Assembly (NCBI GenBank): GCA_015179125.1
Contig: WHVA01000439.1
Coordinates: 31,959-95,958 of the forward strand
Reading direction: 5' to 3'
Length of the DNA: 64,000 nt
From: Gautieria morchelliformis
Taxonomy: Eukaryota > Basidiomycota > Agaricomycetes > Gomphales > Gomphaceae
Shown here: in pieces, positions 10,990-22,390 of the stretch
Numbering within the stretch: the first letter of the stretch is position 1
Layout: each line of letters starts with the position of its first letter
Translations under genes and position numbers: made by a program
The notes under the pieces: generated by a model
Seen by the model: only the letters and a program-made list of their open reading frames with translations
Told to the model about the DNA's origin: nothing
Database searches by the model: none

Positions 10990-11254
10990 ATATATCAATA
11001 TATATCTACTATTTTTGATGGTATGGGTTGGCCAGAGTGAGCAGATATCCACAACCTCTCTGGTGTGCAATTGCAAAGTGCTGCAATAGAGTGGAAAGGT
11101 GGGACTGGAATGGTTAATGCAAGTCACTGCATCTTGATTGCTGGGGGTTTTGACAATTGCAGCTATGATGCATCAGCTTGTATGGTATCCTCAAGCGTCT
11201 GCTGTTCTTCCAGATCCTTCTGAGCTATTAATCAGTGCCTGAGGGAGACTCAAA

Positions 11255-13003
11255 TCACTCACTGGACACAACAGGGCCCACCAGTTCTACATCTCCAGAA
11301 TATCCAGTTGCCCAAGGGAACTCCTCTAACTCTATCCCAGCTGACCTAGCTTCTTCGGACAGATGGAACTCCTGATCAGCCACATTGTTTTGCAAGGTCT
11401 GGGCATGAAAAGTCTGTGGGTTCCCAAATGCAGCGACTATGGCATTGGGAACACTTTGTCTGGCTGCTTGGAAGGTGGAGAATGAAAGCGTGGGTAATGA
11501 GGGGTTGATAAGTTGAGTGTGTCTATCTTTGAGAGCTAGGTGAAAACGGCAGATGATAATTGCTGACAAGCTGTATGTGCATTGTTAGTACAAGCACAGG
11601 TCTTTCCCACTGAAAATATACCTATTCTGAAGAGCGCTTAAGATGCCACGAAGGCTTGGCTTTATACAACGAAGGAGCTGAAATTAGCCATTTTTATTAT
11701 CAAGATCAATGTCTTACGTATCCTCAATACCTGAAATGTAAAAGAAGACAGAGTAAGCTCTCAAAGCTTAACAGGTTTATAAGTAACAAGACATTAGATA
11801 TGATAATAGTATTAGCCACAGAAATGGTAAGCACGAATCTGAATATGAATCAGACATATGAAATATCATAGGAATGATATTCCATACCCATATCTGACAA
11901 GGCCTTACCTGAGATTAGTGACATGTCCATATATATATGCACTATGTTGTATGCTCACCTTGGTAAATCACTAGACTAATGAGAGATTTCTTATCCCAAA
12001 TCCCACCTTTCTACCAAAGCCTCAGGGTTTGAATTGAGCTCAGAATGGTTACTATCACAACTCCAGTGTCAAAAATGATTACAGTAACACTACGGATGGT
12101 GGCCAGTGCCAAAAGTATTCAGAGACAAATCAGACAAATACAGCCCCTAGATATTACCCCTGAAGAAATTGTTAGTATAAATTTAAGCAGAAAGTCCTAG
12201 TCAGTACTGACAAAGTAAGTTGTGAACTGGGGATATTTCAGGTGTCCCAAACAGAGAGGTATTATATCCAGTGAAATGAGTTCATGCTATTTTTATAAGT
12301 CTACACAGGGACATACCACTTCAGTGATAATAGCACCAAGAATAAACAGTCCAAAAACACCCAAAGCTCTTTGATTCTGAAGGGAAATAGCATAGGTGCG
12401 AGCTAGCATAGCAGTAGGCCTAGACAAGTAAATTGTGTTGATCTTTCTACTTGAGAAATATGTGGGTATGATCCCTCACCCTGTATTCCAATGAGAGCAA
12501 GAACAGTGCAAGTACCAACGAGGTGAAGGATAGCATTATATTTCCTCCAAATATATCAGTCTCTGGGTTGCTTTTGCATGAGGAATGAAAGTCATACTAG
12601 ATACTCATTCCAATCAGTAGGGGTGTCATACATGAGATCCACAGACATAATGCACCTCAGCGGAAATGTTAGATAAGTTAACATATATCTCAACAACAAA
12701 CAAAACCAAGGGCATGTAACGAGCAAGTAAATAGAGAATGGTGCCGAGCCTGACGGTCTTGCACCAAATGTGGCTGATATCAGATGGCAGTGTGAGAAGT
12801 ATGTCGAAGAAGATTAGTGCTGTGTAACAAGGTATGGAACTCGTGGAATTATGCGGCAAATGTACACTTACCAAGCGCTACGAAGACGACACAGTTGAAT
12901 GCAAAGCTAGCTCAGGTAAGTTGTTTTGCATCGCACCTAATGTAGTAAATACGTACTTATCTGATAGTGCCTGGATAACAGCCGAGGCTTCTGCCTGAGA
13001 CAT
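11255..13003 (-). pseudogene. DUF6533-type membrane protein, copy A
   Basis: A multi-exon gene with ATG at 13003 (MSQAEAS) and final exon 11569-11255. The diagnostic exon (12841-12626) reads CYTALIFFDILLTLPSDISH then LLARYMPLV. This matches the DUF6533 core, a hydrophobic helix plus (L)TLPxEIxxIW and a conserved ARY. Later exons supply further membrane helices and a C-terminal exon starting SAIIICRFHLALKDR. DUF6533 proteins are basidiomycete-specific multi-pass membrane proteins of unknown function. In the exon at about 11985-12100 the codon for Gln of LWQKG is TAG, so the chain is cut before the last exon. Compared with the intact copy at 47120-48879, exon order and introns are conserved. 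Confidence 0.75.
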
Positions 13004-13085
13004 TATACACGAAAGAACTGGGATGCAGATGAGGGGCTAAGTTTTGCGTAGCGATGTGGGGTTGAAGTAGCGGATCGCGAACGTC

Positions 13086-13094
13086 TATATATAA
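13086..13094 (-). promoter_or_regulatory. TATA box of DUF6533 copy A
   Basis: TATATATA lies about 85 bases upstream of ATG 13003. The same motif and the following AAGATTCTGG context recur at the same distance in all unit copies, which argues that it is the core promoter. The motif is palindromic, so direction comes from the gene. Confidence 0.5.
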
Positions 13095-13819
13095 GATTCT
13101 GGCCATGGGTGCTGCCAGGCCAACAGATATTCACACCATCGCTGAAGCATGCCACAATTTGCAATGCGGATGGGGCTGAAAAACAACAATATAAAAGAAT
13201 TAAAGTTAGTAATACAACAAAGAAGCATCATCCAGGGAGTACTTGGTTTCTCGTCAGGAGTTGGTTACTACCCTGGATTTGCCTGATGCATTTAAAACTC
13301 GTTGTCCTGTAAGGACACTTGGCACTCGTTGCCGACTTGTTGTGCGGTGTCAGCATAACGACACATTGAAAACCAACTCCGGCAAAGCTCACTGTTGTGC
13401 ATTAAGATCATGCATCTCCAATGGATTACGATGGGAACACAAGGAAGTGAGACGGTATGACAGATCTAGCTCAATTATCAGAGTTCATGTATCTGTAATT
13501 CTGTAGCGACATTGGATGGTCTCTGCAGACATATCAGCTCGTGTCAATGTTGGTGGATATAGTGACCCGAGACCTTTCTCATTTGGCGGCATGTCCTGTA
13601 CGACGTGGGAAGAGGTCGTATAAAGAGACGATCAAATATCGACATGGGGAACAACGACATGGTAACCGAGATATTGTGCATTCGGTGTATCGCCTGTGAC
13701 GGCAATGTAGTGCTGCGCCTGGTGGCTCAGGAAAGCTCGGGAAGCTACTGTGATCTGCGACATGATTGCAGTTTTGTCTAGTGTGATATGATTAGATTAG
13801 CAAGCATATACGGTACCTG

Positions 13820-13903
13820 TCGGACGGCATACGATCTGCCGTATCCGTCAACCGGCCGTACATTATACGGCCATGGCCGTAATACGGACGGTGTGCATCC
13901 CTA
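13820..13903 (-). repeat. Terminal fragment of a second hAT-like family
   Basis: Read on the minus strand the segment starts TAGGGATGCACACCG and carries subterminal copies of ACGGCC/GGCCGTA in both directions. A TAGGG start with clustered subterminal motifs is typical of hAT ends. Only one end is present. It sits exactly between unit copies A and A', so it probably marks a deletion breakpoint. Confidence 0.45.
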
Positions 13904-13904
13904 G

Positions 13905-14282
13905 TTACACATGAGATCCATAGATGTAATGCACCTCAGCAGAAATGTTAGATAAGTTAACATATATCTCAACAACAAACAAAACCAAGGGCATGTAACG
14001 GGCAAGTAAATAGAGAATGGTGCCGAGACTGACGGTCTTGCACCAAATGTGGCTGATCTCGGATTGCAGTGTGAGAAGTGTGTTGAAGAAGAGTAGTGCT
14101 GAGTAACAAGGTTTGGAACTTGTGGAATTAGACGGGACATGTACACATACCAAGCCCCGTGAAGGCGGCATACTCAATCGCAAAGCTAGTTCAGGTAAGT
14201 TGTTTTTCATCGCACTCAGTGTAGCAAGTATGGACTTGTCTGATATTACCTGGATAACAGCCAAGGCGTCCTGCCGAGACAT
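13905..14282 (-). pseudogene. DUF6533-type membrane protein, copy A' (5' exons only)
   Basis: Begins at ATG 14282 (MSRQDALAVIQ) and contains the first exons including the DUF6533 core (CYSALLFFNTLLTLQSEISH, LLARYMPLV). All downstream exons are missing: the copy ends at 13905 against the hAT end fragment. The upstream flank, including TATATATA at 14361-14368, is retained to about 15060. Confidence 0.7.
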
Positions 14283-15256
14283 TATATAAGAAAGAACTGG
14301 GATGCAGACGAGGGACTAAGTTTTACGTAGTGATGTGGAGTTGGGTAGATCACGCAAGGTGTATATATAAGTTCTTTCTATGCGTGCTGCCAGGCCAACA
14401 GATATTCGCACGGTGCGAATATCTGTGGTATGCTTCAGTGATGGTGCAAATCGCACCATCACTGAAGCATACCACAATTTGCAATACAGATGGGGCTGAT
14501 AGAAGAACATCATATGTAAAGGAATTGAAGTTAGTAATACAACAAACACGCATCATCAAGCGAGCACTTGAGGCTTGGCTTCTCATCAGGAGTTGGTTAC
14601 TACCCTGGATTTGCCTGATGCATTTAAAACTTGGTGTCCTGTAAGGACACTTGGCACTCATTGTCGACCGGTGTGCGGTGTCAGCATAACGACACATGAA
14701 GACCAACTGTGACAAAGCCCACTGATGTGCATTAAGATCACGTGTCTCCAGTTGATTACCTAGGATGGGAACACGAGGAACTGAGATGGTATGAGAGATC
14801 TAGCTCCATCACCAGAGTTTTCATGTATCTGTAATTCTATAGCAACATTGGATGGTCTCTGCAGACATACCAGCTCATGTCAATGTCGATGGATATAGGG
14901 ACACGAGAAATCTCTGATTTGGCGGCATGTCCTGTACAACGTGGGAAGAAGTCGTAGAAAGAGACCATCAAATATTGACATGGGGAACAACAACATGGTA
15001 ACCTAGATATTATACATTCGGTGTATCGGCTGTGACGGTGATGTAGTGCTGTGCCTTCTTGTTAGTATTGAGAATAATACTGAAAGTAATGTGATTCAAT
15101 CTCTGAACGTGAGATGAATGGAGTGGAAATCAGAAGTAGCAAGGATATCTGCACATATAACTAAGTATATGTGTCTTATGATAAATGCTATCAAGGGCTA
15201 GCTAATGCGATGTAGAGCAAATAGAATTGGATTTCACTACTATGATATAATACACG
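14283..15256. repeat. Upstream flank of copy A' and segment S (left part)
   Basis: 14283-15060 is the unit upstream flank. From 15066 the sequence changes to segment S (CTTGTTAGTATTGAGAATA...), which continues after the hAT insertion at 19801-19890 and is present uninterrupted at 56670-56970. No gene was seen. Confidence 0.7.
14401..14476. repeat. Double fold-back, local inverted duplication
   Basis: Two perfect palindromes follow one another: 11-bp arms at 14401-14411 and 14413-14423, and 24-bp arms at 14424-14447 and 14453-14476 with a 5-base loop. The other unit copies have only the simple single-copy sequence here. The extra bases are an inverted copy of the neighbouring sequence, as expected from a replication template switch. 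Confidence 0.8.
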
Positions 15257-15960
15257 TAGTGATGTGCTGGGCTTGGGCTCGAGCCCAAAGCTGAGCCCAG
15301 CCCGGTGTACTTGAGCCCGGCCTAGCCCGACCCAAGCCCGCTTTGAGCCCACCGAATGGGTCGGGCTTCTGACGTGGGGAAGCCCGGGCCGTGGGCTTGA
15401 GCCCGGGCTTTGCTGGATATAGTGCGTCTTTGCCTGGATTCGGAAGATGAACTGTATATACATGAAACAAGGTTATTCCCTTCGCGCGATCTCACTACTC
15501 ACCTAAGCCTTATGTCGAGCCGCCCAAAGCACAAAACTACCGCGACAGAGAAAGTTACTGACCCCAGTAATGCCTCCGTTCCGGCCCTGGCTTCACACCA
15601 GGCAGCAGCTTCGGCTGCCACTGCAAAACGGCTCGCCGCGACAAAACTGCCTTCTTCTCGGTCGTCAGAGAGCATCGACGAGTTGGCCGTGGAGGGGGAA
15701 TCTTCTGGTACCCCTCAATTTGGTGACACCGCTGACCCAACAGGAACAGAGAACACACCTGGTGTAGAGGCGGCCAAGGAGCTCCCGGGAAGCCAGACTT
15801 CTTCTCATGTGAATAAGTGAAAGACCGTCGACATTCTCGATCTCACCGATTCAGACTTTGATGAGGGAGGAAAGACCAGTGATTCCACTGGTAGCAGCAA
15901 AACCTAGCATAAGAGGAAGCAAGTGTAGTAGATAGGAATTATAGGCAGTAGGTATGGACT

Positions 15961-16421
15961 TGTTGCTCAAAAGAATAAACTAGAAATTGATTCACTCTCT
16001 CAGTGAATTTAGTTGTCACTGTAAGTATATTATACACTACCTAGAAATTGATTCACTACAGAGGATTTCTAGGTCAATAAATCGAAGGAACACTAGACTA
16101 ATTTACTTGCCTCTCTCAGTGAATTTAGTTGTCACTGAGACAGGGGGAAATCTGTCTCACTGTGCATGTACTACTACCCGGCCCTTTAGCGCCCAAGAGC
16201 TCGCGCGTCGAAGTCATTTCAGACTCCGCTGGGTGCAGCCGCCTATGAAAGTAGAAATAACAAAATGAAATGGAGAGGTAGGGAGTGACTGGAAAATTTC
16301 GAAAATAAACAGAGAAATGAATGCATGGTACAAGAACAATATGAGAAGAAATTGAAACACCATACAGTAAATTGAATATATTATGCTTGATTTTGGTGCA
16401 GGAGCATAAATGCACCCAACA
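15961..16421 (-). repeat. LTR-like repeat, family L2, inside the hAT
   Basis: 461 bp from TGTTGC to CCAACA. It is the reverse complement of the solo LTR at 61919-62407 over most of its length, including the duplicated CTCTCAGTGAATTTA motifs and the end CTCCTGCACCAAAATCAAGC. No target duplication is visible (flanks GGACT and GCAAG), so one end may be altered. Confidence 0.7.
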
Positions 16422-16445
16422 GCAAGGGCATAGTAAGCAGGGCAT

Positions 16446-17718
16446 TGTCAAGATTGGTTTTCAGGTGTTAATATCGTGTATTAGTGAACACAGCGAATGC
16501 CCGAATAACTTGTGCGAATAAGTATGCCGTTCAGCCAATAGATGAACCAATGAATGTTCACAAGGTAAGAGGGTTGCCTGAACAGGGCTCACCCTATCTA
16601 CAGTCGTAGCGAAATAGCCCGTGGCTCTTGACGATGTAACGTGCAAGGTCTCACAGAAGGGCTGTCTAAGTCTCGACAAACCCTTTGCTGGTGAAGGTGC
16701 TCCTTCGGAGCCCTTCGCCAACAGCACAGAAAATGGTTTGAAGGCTAAGGTAACGAAGATGAAGTATAAGAACTCACCAGTGGCGCCTAAGTCCTCTGCT
16801 AGTCGAAGATGGAAATCTCCAAGAGAAGGCTTAAGACATGACCACAGCGAGGTCAAAGTTGCACAAGATGAACGACGTATGATAATTGAACTGGGGAATA
16901 TACATGCGAATGTAAACTACTTATATCGAATGCTCGTAAGGTGTCAGCGAATAGGAAAGAGGCCATCACGAGTCAGGGTTGGATAGGGGTGCGCAGTCGT
17001 GATACAACATAGATGAAATAAACATACAATAGAATGAGAGAAGAGGGAGAACATGAAACGATGGAGGGTGAAGGTGGCGAAGACACCTGTGTATGAAACC
17101 ATGTCTTGGGGCCCGCATATACACTGCCCTGCACGGGTTCTTCATCTACTGGGTTGATCCCACATGACCCACAGGTAGGACGTCCCGCGAACGCACCCTG
17201 TTCATATGAACACCAAAAGGGGGTTGGATTGAGAAGCTGATGGAGTTACTGATGAGCCATTATGCCGGATAGGGATGTCGATCGTGATTTGATGGTGTGC
17301 CTGCTGGCGAATGATGCGATCAGTGAATGGTCGTTCGGCGAAATACGAGGAAGGGTGAACAGAGGTGACATAGAGGAGGAGAGGTCGAGGTGGAGGGCGA
17401 AGCCGAGCGAACACTGGGGAGGAGTAGCGAAAGGGGAAATGGGGGTAACAAGGTGCAGGAAATACACAGGTCATGACAATCCAATTACCAGAACACCATC
17501 GGAAGAGGGTCGCGCAGAGGAGGTGGTAGACCCAGCGATGACTGCCGAGTCAGTCCTAAGACATCGATCGTGCGTTTGACGGCGTGGCTAAGGTAATTGG
17601 CGCGAACAGCGAGAATTGGTTGCCGAACATGACAATGGCGATCGGAACAAACACGAAGGTGGAGTGAGAAAATAGGAAAACTGAGCTTCTGAGTATGGGA
17701 AATAAACGCGTCATGACA
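16446..17718 (+). repeat. 1.27-kb TG...CA repeat R2, full copy
   Basis: Starts TGTCAAGATTGG and ends CATGACA, so it has 5-bp TGTCA/TGACA inverted ends. It recurs at 18827-19730 (truncated) and, inverted, at 62614-63619. No transposase or other convincing gene is present; the short ORF at 16621-16986 is partly conserved between copies but has no recognisable domain. Flanking GGCAT and GGCTT differ at one base, a possible 5-bp target duplication. The structure fits a long solo LTR or LTR-like non-autonomous element. Confidence 0.6.
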
Positions 17719-18826
17719 GGCTTTCTTGGTTTTCTTTTCAGTAGACTATACCTTGTATTGTTTTCCAGCTACGAAGCAGCACAAGTCAGCCGCAGATCCC
17801 ATCGATGTTGACGTGGAAAATGTGCTTACTGACATTCATATCGTTGACATCGCTGCAACATCAACGAAGACAAATCGCAAGAACGCCAATCGTGATCTTG
17901 ATGAATTCTTTGAAGATATGGCAGAGGTGGGTGGAAAAGATGGAAGAGTTCGAAAATGTCGTGCCTGTAAAATTTGCAGGTATGAGCTGGCGTCCGATTG
18001 ATATCACGGCTGTGACCATAACGTAGAGATTGAGCCTTGTCAGTGACACAACCACGCTACGTCGACATATTGAGTCGCTGGAAAACCATAAGGTGAGCTC
18101 AATTCAGTCTCAGTCAGTTACATCTTCTAGGGATTGAACAGATCATACAGGCTAAATATAACACATGGGCATGCACTAACAACTTCGAATCCAAGCTCCC
18201 CAAGGAATTGAAGGCCAAGCGAGAGAAAGCTGAAGACGCGATTGCAAGAGTCAAGCAAGGAACCCTCAACAACCACTTGAAGGAGATGCCAAAAAAGGAA
18301 CAGGGGGTGCCATTTACCAATGCGGCCTTCTGTGATGCCGCAATGGAATGGCTGGTTATCACAGACCAGGTGAGTCTTACTGGGTGATCCATCATGCGCG
18401 TCCAATTGCTCACCTGGGGTCATTGTATATACAGCCAATTCAAGCCCTAACCAATCCTTCCTTCAAGAAAATGATTGATATTGGGGCACGTGCCACAAAA
18501 AGTGTCCTCCTTCCTACGCGCAAAGGGACTCATGACAACATCATGACTAGGTTTAAGACAGAGCTGATGAATCTCAAGGAGCGACTTAATGTGAGTTTAC
18601 GGTGGCCTCAATCACTTGATAAATTATATCTCATCCATATACCCTGGCAGGGCCAGAAAGTGATGGGACTCGTCAGCCTCACCTGCGATGCATGGCAGGC
18701 TTCCAATGCCGATGCATATTTTGCCGTCACCGGTCATTGGATACAGGAACCGACATCTGGTTCCTGGGAGGTGCAGAGTGCGCTGTTCGGTTTTACCAAA
18801 CTGAACAACGCACACAATGGGAAACG

Positions 18827-19730
18827 TGTCAAGATTGGTTTTCAGGCGTTAATATCGTGTATTAGTGAACACAGCGAATGCCTGAATAACTTGTGCGAAT
18901 AAGTATGCCGTTCGGCGAATAGGTGAACCAATGAATGTTCACAAGGTAAGAGGGTTTGCCTAAACGTGGCTCACCCTATCTACAGTCGTAGCGAATAGCC
19001 CGTGGCTCTTGACGATGTAACGTGCAAGGTCTCATGGAAGGGCTGTCTAAGTCTCGACAATCCCTTCGCTGGCGAAGGTGCTCCTTCGGAGCCCTTCGCC
19101 AACAGCACAGAAAATAGTTCGAAGGCTAAGGTAGCGAAGAAGAAGTATGAGAACTCACCAGTGGTGCCTAAGTCTTCTGCTAGTCAAAGATGGAGATCTC
19201 CAAGAGAAGGCTTAAGATGATGGCCACAGCGAGGTCAAATTTGCACAAGGTGAATAATTGAACTGCGGAATATACATGCGAATGGAAACTACTTATATTG
19301 AATGCTCATAAGGTATCAGCGAATAGGAAAGAGGCCGTCGTGAGTTAGGGCCGGATAGGGGTGCGCAGTCATGATGCTAAGTAGATGGAATAAACATACA
19401 ATAGAGTGAAGGGAGAGTGCGAACATGAAACAACGGAGAGTAAAGGGAGCGAAGGCACTTATGGACAAAACCATGTCTTGGGACCCGCATACATGCTACC
19501 CTGCACGGGCTCTTCGTTTACTGGGTTGATCCCGCACGGCCTATGGAAGGGACGTCCTGCAATCACATTTTGGCCATACGAACACCCAATGGGGTTGGAT
19601 TAAGAAGATGATGGGGTTAATGATGAACCATCATGCCGGGTGAATGGTATCAATCATATTTGATAGTGTGCCTGCTGATGAAATGCGCGAGCAGCGAATA
19701 GCAGTTCAGAGAATGGGGCAAACAGCGGGT
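18827..19730 (+). repeat. R2 repeat, truncated copy
   Basis: Starts with the same TGTCAAGATTGG terminus as the copy at 16446 and follows it closely to about 19730, where it ends against the hAT right end. It directly truncates the hAT transposase exon. About 350 bases of its right end are missing. Confidence 0.75.
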
Positions 19731-19929
19731 AGAGCTGCTAAAGCCCGGCCCAAGCCTGGGCTTTCGAGCCTAGCCCGGCCCGCACATCACTAAATACACG
19801 AAGCTAGCCATTTATCTGACGATGATAGGACTTGGCGTTACTAATGTTTGTGGAAGGAGAACAAAGGTTAGGTGAAATGGAGTGGACAGCGCATAGGCGT
19901 TGATAGGAGCGTCGACGATGTCAGGGTTC

Positions 19930-20122
19930 ATGCGTTTCCTTCCACAAGTTTCTATTTCCTTCCATGAGTTTCCGTCACCTTCCGTCAGTTTCCATAACCT
20001 TCCGTCAGTTTCTATAACCTTCCATCACATCCCGTCACATTCCATGACATTCTGTCACATTCTGTCACCTTCCATCACTTTCCGTCACCTTCCGTAACCT
20101 TCTACAAGTTTCCGTCTTCCCT
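19930..20122. repeat. Degenerate short tandem array (TTCC-TCA units)
   Basis: About 18 units of 10-11 bases such as TTCCGTCACC, TTCCGTCAGT and TTCCATCACA. It is pyrimidine-rich on the plus strand and lies between segment S and unit copy D. Confidence 0.8.
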
Positions 20123-21048
20123 ATTATGTAAGCATTGCCAGCGCTATATCCTAGTCAATACTGACAAAATAAATTTATTATCGTGTGAACTAGTGATAGT
20201 GCAGTTGTTCAAAACAGAGAGGTACTATATGCAGTGAAATGAATTAATGCTATTTATATAAACTCTACACAGGGACATACCACTTCAGTGCTAATGGCAC
20301 CAAGAATAAGCAGCCCAAGAACACCCAAAACTCTTTGATTCTGAAGGGAAATGGCACAGGTGCGAGCTAACAGTAGGCCTAGACAAGTAAATTGTGTTGA
20401 TCTTTCTACTTGAGAAATATATGGGTATGATCCCTCACCCTCTATTCCAATGAGAGAAAGAACACTGCAAGTACCAATGAGGTGAACAATTGCATTACAT
20501 TTCCTACAAAGATATGAGTCTCTAGATTGCTTTCACGTGAGGAATGAAAGTCATACTAGACGCTCATTCATATCAGTAGGGCTGTTACACATGAGATCCA
20601 TAGACATAATGCACCTCAGCGGAATTGTGAGACAAGTTATCATATATCTGAGCAAGAAGCAAAACCAAGGGCATGTAACGAGCAAGTAAATAGAGAATGG
20701 TGCCGAGCCTGGTGCTCTTGCACCAAATGTGGCGGATCTCAGATGGCAGTGTGAGAAGCGTGTCAAAGAAGAGTAGTGCTGTATAACAAGGTATGGAACT
20801 CGTGGAATTAGACAGGACTTGTACACATACCAAGCCCTGCGAAGGCGGTATAGTTGAACGCAAAGCTAGTTCAGGTAAGTTGTTTTGCATCGCAGTCAAT
20901 AGAGAGTATATGTTGGGTAATAATTATTAAGTCGATAGAAATTATTATCGGACTGTTAAAATAAGCGCCAGAATAGCTGGTAATTTTTACATTAATTAAG
21001 GTGACTGTCACGTGACTGACGCGTGTGGTGGGGCTCCTCTCTGCCACC

Positions 21049-22196
21049 ATGCCACTCAACCGCTCCAAGAAACGGCTACTCCTCGCCACTCTGATTCCCA
21101 TCGCTATAACCTCCCCACGGTTGCCTGACATCCCATCTGATTCCGAGGATACTGCAAGCCACATGCACAGTCACCTCATGCACACAGCAGGCGCCCTGTG
21201 CAAGCCAAAGGAGAAGCCACGACCAAAGATCGGAGACCATCGGATCACGGAGGAATATCTCCAGAGCCTCAGTGAGGCTGAGTGTATCTGGAGGTTCCGG
21301 TAAGCAACACCATGTGTCTGCCATGCCATTATAACTAAAATATTCAACTTTGCACTAAAGGTTTACCCTAGATGAGCTGAGAAACCTCAGTCAGGTTATG
21401 GAGCTGCGAGGTCCTCTCATAACAAAGTGCGGTTTCCGCTCCTTCCCCCTCGAATCTCTCAGCCTTCTGTGCGCACGGCTTCGCAGCCCAGAGGATTTAT
21501 GGTCCCTGGCCACCAAGTACGCACGCCCCCAGTCTGCGATCTCAGAGATCGTGAATGAGACGGTGTCTGTTATAAACACAAGCTGGGGAGGGCTTTTGGC
21601 CTGGGATCATGCAGGGATCCTGACATACAACGGACATGCAGGCCTGTGGATAATCAAGAGCTTGCTTACACAGGTTATAAAAAATTTCATGGCATGAAAT
21701 TTCAGGCGGTCGTCACACTTAATGGACTAATCGCCCACTTGGCTGGCCTGTATCGCGCACCCCAAAATGACAGTGTGTCCTGAGGGAGAGTGGACTCGTG
21801 GGTCTCATGGAGAGGTATGCGATTCAGGAGCACTCACAGGAGGGGGATCCAGCCGAGCGGCGATTTTATCAAGTGTATGGGGATTCAGCCTATAGAGTCA
21901 GCCCGTGGGTTTTGAGTCCCTATGCTCATGTTGGAGAACTCACAAACGATGAGCGAGCCTGGAACTCGGCCATGGGTGGGGTTCGCATCTCGGTGGAACA
22001 CGGCTTTGGGCTGGTCATGCAGGACTGGCCATATCTGCAATGTTTCTGGAAACACAAAATCGTTGGCAACCCCTGCGGTCTTCTCTACCGGGTGGCCATG
22101 CTACTGACAAATGCTCATGCATGTGTCATGCCGAATCAGACTGCCCAGCGTTACTCCTGCCCGCCGCCCTCATTGGAAGAGTATTTTCACGCATAA
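21049..22196 (+). pseudogene. Harbinger-like DDE transposase
   Basis: ATG 21049 in a GCCACC context. The first exon runs to 21299, the intron is 21300-21360 (GTAAGC...AAAG), and the frame is kept (WRFRFTLDEL). Recognisable segments: SFPLESLSLLCARLRSPED, ARPQSAISEIVN, GYKKFHGMKFQAVV, VYGDSAY (second Asp), RISVEHGFG (third acidic residue) and the C-terminal NAHACVMPNQTAQRY. Two defects are visible. An internal deletion at 21630/21631 joins LLAWDHAGIL to the RTCRP segment and removes the part that holds the first catalytic Asp. A frameshift near 21780 separates the two halves. Family: DDE_Tnp_4-type nuclease of fungal Harbinger elements. Confidence 0.85.
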
Positions 22197-22390
22197 ATAC
22201 TGGTATATGCAAGCTTCTTTTGGTGATTAAAGGATTTTTTTCTCTACTGTTTTACTTTGTAAACCAAGAAAAGAATTTTTTTGGGTGATTAAAGGATTTT
22301 TTCTATACTGTTTTACTTTATAAACCAAGAAATGAATTTTTTGGAGCTATAACAACGAAAACATAGCTAATTAATTGCTAAGGAAGATAG

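Larger units (their letters stand above)
10990..13810 (-). repeat. Array unit copy A (DUF6533 gene and upstream flank)
   Basis: This block repeats, with 80-95% similarity by eye, at 13905-15060, 20152-24638, 35260-38049, 42893-43770 and 46840-49673, always in the same orientation. It comprises a DUF6533 gene on the minus strand plus about 0.8-1 kb upstream that includes a conserved TATATATA. Copy A is cut at about 13810, before the part that in other copies leads to the divergent plus-strand ORF. Confidence 0.85.
15512..18826 (+). pseudogene. hAT transposase with BED zinc finger, split and truncated
   Basis: The first exon starts at ATG 15512 (MSSRPKHKTTAT) and is low-complexity Ser/Thr/Ala. 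It has TGA at 15819-15821 and a TAG at about 15905. After the insertions the gene resumes near 17770 with an acidic stretch, a BED finger (CRACKICR at about 17966-17989), and HIESL. Introns at 18370-18434 and 18591-18650 have GTGAG donors and AG acceptors. The last exon (18651-18826) carries the hAT core (SLTCDAWQASNADAYFAVTG; catalytic Asp of CDAW). The copy breaks at AACAACGCACACAATGGGAA, where a repeat follows, so the rest of the catalytic core and the dimerisation domain are missing. Confidence 0.85.
15249..19800 (+). mobile_element. hAT transposon with nested insertions (element 15257-19792)
   Basis: The ends are TAGTGATGTGC (15257) and its inverse GCACATCACTA (to 19792), flanked by a perfect 8-bp duplication AATACACG (15249-15256 and 19793-19800). 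Both ends carry dense subterminal GGGCT/AGCCC motifs. The interior holds a BED-hAT transposase gene interrupted by an LTR-like insertion (15961-16421) and two copies of a 1.27-kb TG...CA repeat. The same site without the element exists at about 56.86 kb, which confirms the borders. Confidence 0.93.

Noticed and set aside
19930-20122. CRISPR-like repeat array
   Set aside because: Units are 10-11 bases, degenerate and contiguous without spacers; the genome is fungal.
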